From assembly GCF_028009165.1 (NCBI RefSeq), contig NC_079241.1, positions 5,146,001 through 5,210,000 on the forward strand: a DNA stretch of 64,000 bases, in the 5' to 3' direction. The stretch is from Akanthomyces muscarius (lineage: Eukaryota > Ascomycota > Sordariomycetes > Hypocreales > Cordycipitaceae). How positions within the stretch are numbered: position 1 is the first letter of the stretch; the number at the start of each line of letters is the position of its first letter. The position numbers were made by a program, and so were the translations under genes. The notes beneath the pieces are model-generated. The model was not told the origin of the DNA. It saw nothing but the letters and a program-made list of their open reading frames with translations, and did no database searches. Below are positions 39,696 through 51,238 of this stretch, piece by piece.

Positions 39696-40057
39696 TGCTA
39701 CTTTAAGTATGCAGTAGTTGTAGCCGGATAAACTTCCTACTCATAATATGTCATTGGTGATCGCGGATTAAGAATCGATGGCTCTCAAGGAATTGTCGTC
39801 GAGACCGTCATGTAATCAGCTAGTGACGTCAGGCGGCGCATCCCTGGCCTCGTATTTCTCATGTCGATGTCCCGTGTTTTGGACCCCAGTTCACACAAAA
39901 TTTGACAGTTGAGTAGAAAGTTCATTGTATTAATTCCGTCTCATGTCTAAGCTAATTCTTCCATAAAGCAAATCAAGTAGAGCAAAAAAAAGCCGCAGCG
40001 ATAGTGTACACGCAATTTGCAAACGGCCAGTCCGTCCTCGTCGTTCCGCCGTGCGCC
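39696..40057. other. Intergenic region
   Basis: Promoter of the P-loop gene and 3' region of the small membrane protein; no gene seen. Confidence 0.4.
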
Positions 40058-40516
40058 TTACATCTTCTCCGGCAGCGCAGTCATCGACCCCGGCATCATG
40101 TACGCGGGAGGCTCATCCGGGCCCTGCACCGGAATCTGAATCACTCTCTGGCTCGGTGCCTGGAAGTACTTTTCGGCCATGTCGCCGTCGCCGTTATCGT
40201 AAGCGTACTTGACATCCATCTCCGGAGCCGGTGCCAGCGCCGGCGCCGGCGGCGCAGGCAGAGCAGCCGGCAGCGAGGTTCGCCAGCAGCAGCCGCGGCG
40301 GTCGGCGCGGCGCGTGTGCCGTTCAGCCTTGCGAGCGTGTTTCTCGGCCTTGCGCGCCTGCTTGTGCTCGTGGCACAGCTGCTTCCACTCCTCCTTGCTG
40401 AGAGGCCCGTTGTGCGCCACGTATTCACGCTTAAAGGCGTTGATGCGCTGCCTCTTGTGGTGGGTGTGGCAGATGGCGATGCCGGCGCACACAGCAACGA
40501 GGATTCCGACAACCAT
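40058..40516 (-). CDS. Small single-pass membrane protein with PPxY motif
   Basis: Uncharacterised protein of 152 residues, single exon. The ATG at 40516 starts directly with a hydrophobic helix (residues 2-16, VVGILVAVCAGIAIC), followed by a histidine and basic patch. Then comes a highly basic, likely helical stretch (HKQARKAEKHARKAERHTRR, about 51-70), a Pro/Ala-rich stretch (about 81-98) and an acidic tail with P-P-A-Y at residues 136-139. PPxY is the ligand of WW domains in Rsp5/NEDD4 ubiquitin ligases, and small membrane proteins with a PY motif commonly act as Rsp5 adaptors. That role is inference. Upstream codons to 40786 stay open but look like 5' leader. Confidence 0.72.
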   Translation of the reverse strand: MVVGILVAVCAGIAICHTHHKRQRINAFKREYVAHNGPLSKEEWKQLCHEHKQARKAEKHARKAERHTRRADRRGCCWRTSLPAALPAPPAPALAPAPEMDVKYAYDNGDGDMAEKYFQAPSQRVIQIPVQGPDEPPAYMMPGSMTALPEKM

Positions 40517-41305
40517 TGTGACGGTAAAGTAGTTGCCTTTGTATAACAAGATTCTGTAATCTAACAAAAGAAGGGGTCTCAAATTGCGATCTTCAAAAGG
40601 CTTGCAGCTTGCGACAATGTGCTGAGGTAAGTAGCGTAGGGTAAGCCGGATGTTTCGAGGCGTCGTTGAGTGAATTGCTGTGATAATAAAATAGAAAAAG
40701 AAACCACGTCTGAAAAGAACGAAGTCCAAGATTATATACCGAGACTTCCAAATACTTAAATCGTAAGCTGCATACTTCATACGCAAGCTGGTATCGGCCC
40801 CCGCGAATCAACTTACATGATTACGCTGCCCTACGCCTCGTGGTACGCCTCGATGACGCGGCTGCTCTGGCTGGCACTCAGCCACCAACCATACATCCGA
40901 CACTACACGGATACTCTTTGCAGCAAATCTAAAATAGACTAGCGATGACAGTAGTCTGCTGCCTGCGATTTGCCCCCACGAGGTCCAAAGTCCCGCCAAA
41001 AAGCAGCCTTACAAGGCTCGCACTCGCGTGCTTTTCGTTCTTTTCTCGCTTGCTTCTCGCACTCGCGTGTTAGTGCCAGTGCAGCACCGAACAGTCTCGG
41101 GACCGAGGCCGAAGAAAACAGGTTTTGTCCGGGGTTACAACATCGGATATCGCAAAGGAGAAGAACTTCCTAGAACCACAGAGTATTTGCTGCTATCATG
41201 TCCAATAAGCACTTATTTAGCCATCAGACACAAATTATTTTCGCACCCGCCGCACGCATAGCCCCAACTATTCCAAATAGCCCAGTCCTTGCCACGGCGC
41301 ACTCT
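40517..41305. other. Intergenic region
   Basis: Upstream region of the PPxY protein and 3' flank of the GH76 gene; no gene seen. Confidence 0.4.
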
Positions 41306-43112
41306 CTATGAAGACTGAGAAATTTCCCAGTACGCTCGCAGCAGAGCCAGGCCACCAGCTTGTGTCTCGACCGTGCGACCGCGACCGCGACTGTTGGGGT
41401 CGCCCGAGCCGGCCGAGGAAGTCTGGCCGCTAGCGCTGGCGGTAGCATTACCTCCGCCGGGCACAAACACATCTTGCACGCCCCAGACCGCGTTACGTGG
41501 CGTTCCTTCGTTGCGGTAATCTGTCTTGTTGGCAGCGAAGTGATCAATACCGTCAGCAGAGCGCGCCGCATTCACATTGAACACGTTGGCTCCCCACCAC
41601 ATGCCAAAGTGACCGTTGCCGTCTCTCGTCTTCAGTGCTGCATCGGCATTGTGCTTGACCCAGTCGATATAAGTGCGGCATGACGCGGCGTGTGCCCGTC
41701 GGACTTGCATAAGAGCTTGTTCGTTGACCTTGGTATTGCCATGTGTCAGTTCAAGGGGCCTGCAGAATGCAGTCAAGTGATGAAAGTATATGCCCTTGAA
41801 GGTCTGCGAATCTTGTGAGCATGTAGCAGAGGCATCACACTGGTCCTCCATGAACCCATAGCGGCCAAGGCCATGCCAGGGAGGGAGTTTCCCACTGCTC
41901 AGGCTATCGACAGGCGTTCCGGATTGTAGATCCCACCCCGTGGCAGCAATGACAGATTTGACAAACTCATGGCCGTCTTCGATGTAAGATGGATCCCCAG
42001 TCACGCTAAATAGGCCACGGTTTCCCGTCAAGACGACGCCTTGGTTGTATGTGTAGACCATTTCGTCGCGCTGGTCACACTTGGTGTTGCCTGGAATGTT
42101 GTGGTTGATGTGGAAGCCATCAACGAATAGGCCCTGGCCATTCGTCATGTTGACATTCGTCAGCCATTTGTAGCCGTCTTTGGCGGCCTGCAGATGGCGC
42201 GCGTCATGCGATCCAGTGCCATTGAGGCGATCGCCGGGAAAATACTGATACATGGAAATGGAGCCAGCAATGTACAGCTCGTTGGTAATGGCATTCTTGT
42301 AAGTTTCCAGTCGCGGGTTCCAAGTCATGCCGCCGTTGCAAAGTTTGGTGTCCCATCCCTGGGTTGCATAATCCCAAAAGTCGTTGGAGCGCTGCGCAAA
42401 GCTGTCAACCCAGAACTGACCATGCCAGGTCATGGTTTTAACAGCTTGAGTAATGTCCTCCGGGATAGACTTGTCGCTGAAGCCCCCGTCGGGGTAGTGC
42501 AAGTCTTCGTGAAGACGACGGAACTTGATGGCCTCGATCCAGCCAAGGACGACCCAGAGCACATCGTCGTACGCCTGTAAGACACATGTCAGCAACCTTT
42601 ACATCCCAGCAGGGCAAGTTGATTGCCCATACCTCGGTGAGGATTCTGTCTGCTTGCTGGCCAAAATAGTAGCTGACTATTTGTTCATGCAGGAAGGAAA
42701 GCAGGTTTTCCTTTTGTTTCCAGTCCTGGCCTGGTACGGCAGCATCGAGGGACTGGGTCAGAGTCGACATGGTGCCCGAAACAATGGTCTGGACGACGGC
42801 ACCAGTCCAGTCAATAGAATCGGGCCAGTTATTTTTGGCCTGCTTGAAATAATCATTCTGCAAGTCGGCAAGAGCCTTGAATGTGTTTTGCAAAATGGTG
42901 ATGTCCGGAGTCGAACCCGAAGATGCGAATGCTGTAGCAGACGCAGAAGCGGAAGCAACTCGTTCTTGAAGGAAATTATTCGGCAGGGAGCGGCACTCGG
43001 ACGAGGAGCTGGCGCTTTCAAGCACAGAACAGTAGCGCGTGTTAGTGACAGCCGATGCACTGGGCAAGGCCGCGAGGCCGTAAAGAATGATTGCAAGTAA
43101 CGATACAGCCAT
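41306..43112 (-). CDS. Secreted GH76 family glycosidase (alpha-1,6-mannanase-like)
   Basis: Glycoside hydrolase family 76 protein; family members hydrolyse or transfer alpha-1,6-mannan and some build or remodel the fungal cell wall. Exons 42633-43112 and 41306-42574 (intron 58 nt) give 582 residues. Seen: a signal peptide at about 1-21 (cleavage after SASA), a Ser/Ala-rich stretch, the conserved AYDDVLWVVLGWIEA with paired Asp163-Asp164 (the likely catalytic pair), NGGMTWN, YTYNQGVVL and FKGIYFHHL motifs, and several N-x-S/T sites. No hydrophobic C terminus is present, so it is probably secreted rather than GPI-anchored, unlike yeast DCW1/DFG5. The exact substrate is not known. Confidence 0.92.
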
Positions 43113-44926
43113 GGTGTGTATCTGAGTCAAAAGGCGAAACCCAAACGCGATCTCACGGCCGCCCAGAGTCTGGATTACGGTCCCATTGTGAGCTAGGAGG
43201 GGGCAGGCGGAAGAAATATTAATATGGCTGAGCATCACGTCTCTATGTGCCGTGTCCCCGTAGCAAGGTAACGTCCCGACAGCTGACTACCAGCCCAAGA
43301 CCCTCTGCAGCATCAAGGCACTGAGATACACTGTGCATGCAATGCAGCTCCAGGTGTAACATGGCACTCAATAATTTCGGCCGGGTTCTGATGCCGGGTG
43401 TGTGCCGGCAGGGTCAGAAGGCCAGCCGTGCTCGTAGTATCGGCTTTGGTTCGCGGCGTCGGTGGTGAGCCTAGGTAGAGGCAGCGCAATGACATTGAGG
43501 TATTGAGTATTCGGTCGAATGACGGCTCAATAGGCCAGCATATGATACCACCCCCACAGAGGAGAAGTTAGAGAAGGTGTGAGGGAGCACGGCCGGGACA
43601 GCCCAAATTGGAAGGTTGAGCTGCGTGAGCTTGGGTTAGCGTGGCTGCAGGGCGATGAGCCAGGTTTCATTGCATCTTTAGCCTGGAGCGTAGAGTCTTG
43701 AGCTTGGCTTCATTAAACCGGTTAGTGGCAAAAGTCTCGGCCCTATTCTCATTGTTCTTCTCCGCACCGCGGGGAAGTTAATGATGTGGGCTGGGCGGAA
43801 CAGTAATGGGAGCCGTGATAATGAGGGGTAATGCAACCAGCCGTAGTGGTGGTGTGGTTGTGTGGTAAGAAAGTACCAGCAACTATTGAGTAGTGCATCT
43901 CTTTGAAGTATCATGGCTGCGCCAAGCATCTCACTGCAGCATGTCAGGTGGTGGGTAAGCGAGTGAATGCAGGGGCCAAGGCAGCGTGCATCTGACTTTG
44001 TTACTTTGTGGAAGGAATCTGGGTTGCGAAAACTTGTTGGAGTAAATGTAAATGGGTTGGTTGGTGTAGTTGGTGGTACAGCTGAGTCTTGGATGGATTT
44101 GGCGGCGCCGGGGTTAGTAGCACAGACGGGAGAGAAATGCGCTGCAGAGGATTCGACTGAGTTTGGATGGCATGTGTTTTAGATATAACTAACTAGCCTG
44201 TGTAGCCTGCAATATGTGCGATTTATCAGAGATTGATGAGCGGTAGTTGGTGAATTGGTTGAGCCCCGATAATGCGCCGACTTGCAGTGTCCTAGGGTGA
44301 GGGTATCCGACCACCAACAGATGATTTTGGGACAAGAAAGATACCAGAGTACTAAGAGAATTGTAACGAATTTTACCTGTATTTTTATTGAATTCGGGAT
44401 TTGATTTTGTGTTTGGATGTTGATACAGCATCGCGCAGCTAAGCACGTTACGATGGGCTGTAATCTCTGGGCCACGCAGATTTTTTTAAGTCATAGTAGG
44501 ATATCTGTAATATTTCCATCAATACACATTTTAATGCAAAAAAGATGGACGTCACATTAATTTCACGGCGAGTTGCACAACACATGCTCCAGCGGCGGCG
44601 GCGCGCCCACTAAAATAAACCGCCGCGTCCCGCAGGTTTGTTTACTTTGCTCCCAAAACAGAAGCGCTAGGCTCCACCCGCCTCACCCGCTCGCTCTACT
44701 GACACTTTCTCGCATCCTGGACATCGTCGTCTTCAATCCCCATCTGCATAGCTCATACGCGTTTCTTGTCTGCTTTCCGTCTCCTCTACAAAGCATTTAT
44801 CAGTATTTGATCCGAATTGACCAGCTTCATGCAATAGCCTCGACCAAGTTCCCGGCAACACCACCAGCACTTGCCCCCGTTCGTCTCGAGATACCCCGGC
44901 ACCGCGCCGTACGCGTCGCAGAAGCC
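43113..44926. other. Divergent intergenic region
   Basis: About 1.8 kb between the GH76 gene (minus) and the coiled-coil gene (plus). A CCTAGGTAG half motif lies near 43469. No gene seen; a 71-codon frame at 43967-44182 has no support. Confidence 0.4.
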
Positions 44927-47900
44927 ATGGAGACGGACGTTGCTCAGCGCTACCGCTCTCGCATCCTGCGCGAGATGCACGCAAACCGCGAGAACCCTTT
45001 CAACTCGCCCCCTTCCTCCACCGGCTCCCACGGCACCGTCAGCCCGACCATGACCTCTGTCTTCTCCGACCCCGACGGCGAGTCGACTCGCAGATTGAAC
45101 GACGACATTGCCCGCGTCACCGGCGGCAAGAAATTTCCCGTCAACTGGGAAGCCGCCCATCGCAAGTGGCCCGAGTACTTCTCCAAGCCCAAATCTGCCT
45201 TTATCGACAACGACACGCAACCTCTCAAGGAAAACCACAACCCTGCCCCCTTCAAGTTTCTTCAAGAAGACTCCACGCGAGACATTTGGGAAGGCTCCAA
45301 GCGCAAGCGCGCCGAGATGCAGCCTCGCGCCGACGACGAAACCGATCTCTCCATCCTTCTGACCAAATCGCCTGCCGCCGCTCTCTCCCTCAACAATCGT
45401 CACCTCAGCCCCATTTCGCGCGCCCATGCTCGCGCCCCTTCAGAGCCTGCGCCGCTCTTGCAAAGGCGGCCCTCCATCTCCGAAGCTCTGGATCGTCTGC
45501 GCAGAGCTTCCGGCAGTCCCAAACACGCCGACCAAAGGCACATGTCAGGAGCTAATGGCTCGTCTCCCAATGGTTCCTCTGCCAAATCCAGCTTTACTGC
45601 AGTGCCTCCTTCTCCCAACTCAGTGGCCAGTCCCAACCACGGCGCCAACGCGCGTTCCTTCTTCATGCCCGATGTCTCTCATCTCGGTGACTTTGTCACC
45701 GGCACCCTTCGCTTCAGTGGCTCCATGAAGAATGGCGTCCCCATTTTCGTCAAGCAGGGCAAAGTCCACGACAAGCAGGCTAGCCCCGCTGTTGCAGCAC
45801 ACGTTGCCGTTGACTCGCTCAAGGTCCCCAAGGAGGAAGAAAGAATCTTTGTCTCCATGGATATGATCCGCGACGAGATTGTCTCTCTTCAAGAGCACCA
45901 TGAAAAAGTGCAAGAATATGCCGCGAACTTGCAACAGCAAGTGGACAGGCTTGAGGCTCAGTTGAAGGAAAAGGGCCAGAACCCAGACAAAGGCTACCAT
46001 GGGAGCCACGGTAATGATTCGAATACTCGTACGTACCCCAAAGCTAAACACTGCATGCTCTTGCACTAACATGCTACAGGACTGCGATCCGAGATTGCCA
46101 GCTTGCAGACCCGGCTAGACCAGGCTACACGCAAACTCAGCACCAGCGAGATTGCCAACGACTCCATGACACACGAAAGGGATCGTGTGCTCACCAGGTT
46201 GCAGGAGGCGTGCGATGATATCAACAAGCTAACCCGTAAGCTTACCGTCAAGGAAAAGGCTCTAGAGACCTCGCAGAAGCAACTGGACTCATCCGAGCAA
46301 GTTCGCCAAGACAACGATACTCTGCGCCGAGATATTGTCGCTGTCACTCACAGTCGCGACGCGCTTGAGCTGGAGAATTCGTCCCTGCGCGACGACAACG
46401 ACAAGCTCGAAAGTGAGCTGCAATCGCTCCAGTTGGAGATGGATGGCATGCGCTCTGAAAATGACCGCCTGCGCCAGCAACAGCAGTCTTTGCTTGCCGA
46501 AAACAAGTCACTCCGTACCAGCAAGACCCACTATGACAACAACGATGTTCTCAATGAGGACCTTGACGAGGTGCAGCATGAGCTAGATGCTGCTCGCGAG
46601 GAGCTTGATGCTCTTCGCAAGCAAAATGAGGATCTCGTTTCCCTCCGAGAGGACAACCAGAGTCTTGTACGACACAACGAGAAGTACTTTAATGACAACA
46701 AGATTCTCAGACGCGAGAACTCTGGCTTTGAGCGCAGCATTCACGAATTGCACGAAGAGAATCTCAAACTCAAGGAGGAAGTCGGCTTCCTCAAAGAGCA
46801 AATTGATCACTACCGCCCGGCCCCCAAGGCAAACTTTGACACCGAGAACACTACTGCTGGTATGTTCATGCCTGAGATGACAGTCGATACCAACATCTCT
46901 GGCCCGGAAGGGCCCACTGAGACCAAGGAGCTGCCTGATCTCTTGGACATGACTGGCCAAAGCCAGAACGTTACGGGTGCCGACTACACAGAATCTGTGA
47001 TGAACACAAACCAGAACGTCAACGCACCTCAGAAGAAGAGCCAAGCCGCCAACGAGCAGGCCCAAAAGGCGATCTTTCCTAACCCCTCCAAGCCTGGAGT
47101 GCTGAAAACTGCTGCAAACCAAGGCAGCAAGCGTCGATCTACCTCACGCCAAGCACCGAAAGCTCGTTTTGAAAACTATAGCGATTTCGACGAGACTACG
47201 GGGCCGCTGTCTCTGGACACGGGAGTAACCCAGGACCAGGTGGTGGAGCTGAGCGTTCCTGTGCAGGGAAATTTCAAGCCCATCGGCAACCGCGAGCAGA
47301 CCCCTCACCCTCGCAAGACGAAGAATGTCACCATTGAGGCTGACCTCACGACCGGCACGACTAAGAGCATCCACCAAAGCACCGGCCATGCGCTGTCTAG
47401 CGACGCGAGACGTGTGCTCGACGGCCTCTGCGAGCACAGCTGCAGCAACTGCATCGTCTGCACCCGCATCACCTCGCACCGCAGCACATCTACCGAGCTC
47501 GCTGCGGGCAAGAAGCGCATTACTGTGCCTCGACCCGTTCCCGTGACTGACCGCGACCTCTCGGTCGAGGACCCGACGATGCGTCCATCGCAGTCCCCAG
47601 GCCACGCTCTGGCCCTCGTCATCAAGGGCCTAGAGGACGAGTCGCGCCATCTGCAGTTTGAGCTCTCGCAGCTGCAAAGCCAGTACAGCAGCCGCGACAA
47701 GGCGACTGGCAAACGGGATCGCGTAGCGCTCGCCGAGAATATCCGCAGCCTCCTCAAGAGCCTCGAAGTCAAGAACGACCAGATTTACAGCCTGTACGAC
47801 GTTCTCGAGGGCCAGAAAGCTGCTGGGCAGGCCATGTCGGAGGAGCAGCTCGAGATGACTGTCCTCAACATTACTGGCATGTCTGTCCGCGACGTCACCG

Positions 47901-47929
47901 ATCAGCTGACCTGGGATGGCCTTCATTGA
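44927..47929 (+). CDS. Coiled-coil spindle-pole-body/centrosome-type protein (Ppc89/Cep57-like)
   Basis: Large coiled-coil protein of 983 residues from exons 44927-46028 and 46080-47929 (intron 51 nt). Seen: a Ser/Pro-rich disordered N-terminal third; a long coiled coil from about 310 to 620 with strong heptads (for example EELDALRKQNEDLVSLRED); a second disordered region; a compact cysteine cluster LCEHSCSNCIVCTRI near residue 815-830; and a C-terminal helical block GHALALVIKGLEDESRHLQF to about 945 that looks like the microtubule-binding domain of Cep57/Ppc89. This suggests a scaffold at the spindle pole body or septal microtubule organising centres. The family link is by pattern memory and moderate. 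The ATG at 44927 (MetGluThrAsp) has a good context; earlier codons look like leader. Confidence 0.7.
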
Positions 47930-48564
47930 AAGCCAACCACCCGGATCGAGGGAACAAAAAGGGGGAGCTTCCTTTTTCTCTCTTTGTGGCATCATGAATA
48001 GCGAACATTATAGGTGTTTTATTTAAACGACTGCATGTGGAAAGGAGGCGAACCGGGTTTCAAAGGAGATTTTTCGTCTTTTTTCTGGGTTGGGAGGTTT
48101 CTGGAGTACAGCAAGACAGGGTGGAACTAATCTTGGGGCGTTTTTGGCATTTGCATTTTGGATTTTGTCCCTTCTTCGGGGTGGCTTTTGTTGGAACTGC
48201 TCCTGACAGGCATACATTACAGGAAGCTGGCGTTTTTGCTTTTTTGTTTCCGAGCCAGGGTTATTGGATCGATCTTGTGGCGCAAGGCCTTGGTCGGGCA
48301 GTATCGCTGCCTGTCGCCTACATTGTTGTATATATTATTGTCCTTGCCCCAACTTCTGGGCTTGCCTCCTTGCGACTAGGAATGAGTGTATCGAAGACCT
48401 AGCTCCGTTTCTTGTTTCGAATTTTAAAATGCTTTCCTTCATATTTGTATTCACATCTGTGCAGAAACGTAATGTTGTAGGAAAAGAAAAAAAAATCGAG
48501 GTATCCTTTTGATGTATATACAGCCTAACTCCGGTTTACATGTTTTATTGCTATATTGCCGACA
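47930..48564. other. Tail-to-tail intergenic region
   Basis: 3' regions of the coiled-coil gene and of NOC2; no gene seen. Confidence 0.4.
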
Positions 48565-50907
48565 CTACTCATCATCCTCGCCCTCTTCCTCCTCGTCATC
48601 TTCCTCATCTTCCAGGTCAAACTCGTCCTCCTCATCGTCCTCTTCGTCGTCCACCTCCATGTCCTCGTCCGAGTCCATCATGTCGACGTCGTCCTCGAGC
48701 GCCGCCTTTTCATCCTCTCTGCGCTTCTTGTCGTCGTCCTTGCGGGCCTCGTCGAGGACCTTTGCCTTTTCCGCGCGCGACTTGCGCTGGCCGATGATGT
48801 AGGCGCCGAGCGGCGTCTTGGCGGCGTCGAGCTCGCGCAGGAAGCCGTCCACCTTTGTGCGGTTGTTGGGCGCAAAGTCGACCTTGGTGCGCTGCGTCTC
48901 GACAAACTTTGCGTTGGCCTCGAGCTTCTGCACGAGGAGGACGAGCTGCGCGCCGAGCTTGCCGTTCTTGTTGCCCTGGGCGCGGGAGCGCGACTGCTTG
49001 AGCCAGCGCTTGAGCTGGATGACGACGGGGAGGGCGAGCTCGGGGAAGGCGATGGAGCGGCTCCAGAGGTGCATGAACTCGCCGAGGAGCTCGACGACCT
49101 GCTCGCCGACGCCGTCCTGGTAGACGCGCGTGCGCAGGTACGCCTTGGAGGCCTTGTAGGCGACGGCAAAGTCAAAGGCCTTGAGGGTCGTGTTCTTGGG
49201 CGGCTTCTTCATCTCGGCCGAGGCGAGGACCTCGAGCAGCGGCGAGGCCAGCGGGATGTACGTGTCGGTGGCGCGCGACGTGCGCAGCAGGGCGCGAACG
49301 AGGTGGAAGCGGAGCGGGAAGTAGAGCGCCGTGGGGATGAGGCGCATGGCGCCGAGGGTGACCTGCACGAGCGGGTAGACGAGGAGCTTGAGCTGGCTCT
49401 CCTTGCCGGCCTCGGCCTCCTTCTCGGGCGTGCAGTGGTAGGCGAGGACGCAGGACCAAAAGTCGAGCGAGTGCGTAAACTGCCAGTTGTAGACCATGCG
49501 GAACGAGTCGTTCTTGTTGTGCACGATGCTGTTGCGCAGGTGGATGGCGAGCTGGCGGATGAAGCTGAAGGCGGTGGTGTAGCCGACGGACGGGTCGATG
49601 CCCCAGAGCTCGGCGGCCGAGTTCTTCATCAGGTTGATGCCCTGGATAGTGTTGTGGTTAGTGATGCGGCAGCCCTGCACGAGGCCCTGGTACACGGCCT
49701 TGAGGACCACCTCGCGGATCCCCTTGTCGCCGATGGTGACGAGGCGGCGCAGCACCAGGAACGCCGTGATGCGTGTCGTCTCCGAGCTCGCGGGCTGCGC
49801 CCAAAAGCTGACGACGGCCTTGGCCAGCGCCTTGACGAGCTTCTTGAACGAGAGGAGGTACGGCAGGATCGGCGTGATGGCAGAGAGCGTCAGCTTCAGC
49901 GTGCGGTCGTCGGACAGCGTGCCGAGGAGGTGCATGAGGGCTGACGTGTACGTCTTGAGGAGCAGCGAGAGGGTGCTGAACTTTTTGCTGTCCGTCTGGA
50001 CGTAGACGCGGCCCGAGGCGGACTCCTTGACAGGGAGGTGGTGGTTGATGACGACGGGAATCTCGCGCAGAGCGAGCACGAGAATGTCGTTGAACACTTC
50101 GGGGCTGTTGATGGTCCATTTTTGCTGCGAGTCCTCGTCAATGTCGTCTTCATTGAGATGGGCCGCACAGCGGAACGCGAGAACGACTTGTCTCGTCGCA
50201 CGCAGAGACTTGTTCTCCTCCATAGATGTGCGCCAGCCAGCCACGATAGATGTGGTGAGTTCCTTGCTTTCGCCTTCAGCCTCGTCCTCCTCTGCCGCGC
50301 CGTTCTTGGCCTTCTTTTGCTTCTTCTTGGGCTGTTCCTCCTCCTCTTCGGACTCCTCACCCGCGCTCAGCTCATCCACCTCGGCCAGATCAGCGTTGTC
50401 GTCAAAGTCGAGCGCGTCGGGATCGTTTTCTTTTAAGAACTTGTAGAATTCGGGGTCCTTTTCGGCGAGCGCGTCCATAGCGTCCTGGTTCATGCCAGCA
50501 TCGTCAAAGTCGGCGCCGTCTTCGCTGTCGCTGGCAACGGGCTGCGCTTCAACAGCATCTGATTCGCTTGCGTCACCCTCGGCATCTCCTTTGGCCTCGT
50601 CACGCTTTCTCTTGCCCAGCTTGGCCTTGGCGTCCTTGTCGTCGTCGATGATATCCTCGAAGCCGCCCTTGAAAAAGTCGTCGACACTCATGTCATTGAC
50701 CTGTCTGTCCTTGGGGCCGCCGCGCGCGCGCGGCTTGCCGTCCTTGCCGTAGAACTCTGCATCCTTGGCTTTGCGCTGCTTCAGCTTGTCCTTGATCTGG
50801 TGCTTCTGCTTGATCTTGGCAGTCACCTTTCTCCGGTCAAGAACACCCTGCAAGTGTTTCGACTCGAACTTTTTGGTGGCCTTGAGGTTCTTCTTGGAGG
50901 GTCCCAT
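48565..50907 (-). CDS. NOC2: Nucleolar complex protein 2 (60S ribosome assembly)
   Basis: Essential nucleolar factor that pairs with NOC1 and then NOC3 to carry pre-60S particles from nucleolus to nucleoplasm. A single exon of 780 residues, slightly longer than yeast Noc2. Seen: a highly basic N terminus (KKNLKATKKFESKHLQG, RRKVTAKIKQKHQIKDKLKQ), acidic serine-rich stretches, and then a long helical repeat region. The last contains the family signatures NHNTIQGINLMKNSAAELWG, SFIRQLAIHLRN and YNWQFTHSLDFWSCVLA. The C terminus is a very acidic tail of about 60 Asp/Glu-rich residues. The ATG at 50907 is chosen because MGPSKKNLKATKKF is the conserved family start; upstream codons look like 5' leader. 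It shares a 331 bp divergent promoter with VPS28. Confidence 0.96.
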   Translation of the reverse strand: MGPSKKNLKATKKFESKHLQGVLDRRKVTAKIKQKHQIKDKLKQRKAKDAEFYGKDGKPRARGGPKDRQVNDMSVDDFFKGGFEDIIDDDKDAKAKLGKRKRDEAKGDAEGDASESDAVEAQPVASDSEDGADFDDAGMNQDAMDALAEKDPEFYKFLKENDPDALDFDDNADLAEVDELSAGEESEEEEEQPKKKQKKAKNGAAEEDEAEGESKELTTSIVAGWRTSMEENKSLRATRQVVLAFRCAAHLNEDDIDEDSQQKWTINSPEVFNDILVLALREIPVVINHHLPVKESASGRVYVQTDSKKFSTLSLLLKTYTSALMHLLGTLSDDRTLKLTLSAITPILPYLLSFKKLVKALAKAVVSFWAQPASSETTRITAFLVLRRLVTIGDKGIREVVLKAVYQGLVQGCRITNHNTIQGINLMKNSAAELWGIDPSVGYTTAFSFIRQLAIHLRNSIVHNKNDSFRMVYNWQFTHSLDFWSCVLAYHCTPEKEAEAGKESQLKLLVYPLVQVTLGAMRLIPTALYFPLRFHLVRALLRTSRATDTYIPLASPLLEVLASAEMKKPPKNTTLKAFDFAVAYKASKAYLRTRVYQDGVGEQVVELLGEFMHLWSRSIAFPELALPVVIQLKRWLKQSRSRAQGNKNGKLGAQLVLLVQKLEANAKFVETQRTKVDFAPNNRTKVDGFLRELDAAKTPLGAYIIGQRKSRAEKAKVLDEARKDDDKKRREDEKAALEDDVDMMDSDEDMEVDDEEDDEEDEFDLEDEEDDEEEEGEDDE

Positions 50908-51238
50908 GGTGGGCAGTATTTTGCAATTCGCGAGTGGGCGAATTGAACTGGCCCTCGGTGCTGGGAGAGACTTGGTATGAATTTGCAAGTGGCCGCCTGC
51001 AGCTTTCTGGGCGAAACAATGGGCGTCCAAAAATTTTCGAGCGTTGGCTTATCGATAATGCCGCCCAGGATTTGGGCTGGGCGGTGAGAGATTCTGCCGC
51101 TGATCCCTAATTGAGATTCGAGTTCCCCGCCAAACTGCCGCCCGCCAGCCCACTGACCCTGAAGAGCTGCGATTGCAGGCGCCATCCGCCTGGAGCTTCC
51201 CACTGTACCATGAGTTGATACATCCACGACACGTCACA
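50908..51238. promoter_or_regulatory. Divergent promoter of NOC2 and VPS28
   Basis: 331 bp between head-to-head start codons. GC-rich with no obvious TATA box, as expected for a shared housekeeping promoter. Confidence 0.5.

Noticed and set aside
42904..42922. tRNA-like B box (GGTTCGACTCCGG on the minus strand)
   Set aside because: It lies in coding sequence of the GH76 gene (Ser-Gly-Ser-Thr-Pro) and there is no acceptor stem, anticodon stem or A box around it.
48556..49944. 462-codon plus-strand open frame opposite NOC2
   Set aside because: Antisense of conserved NOC2 coding DNA; composition dominated by Leu, Val, Glu and Arg runs and no recognisable domain.
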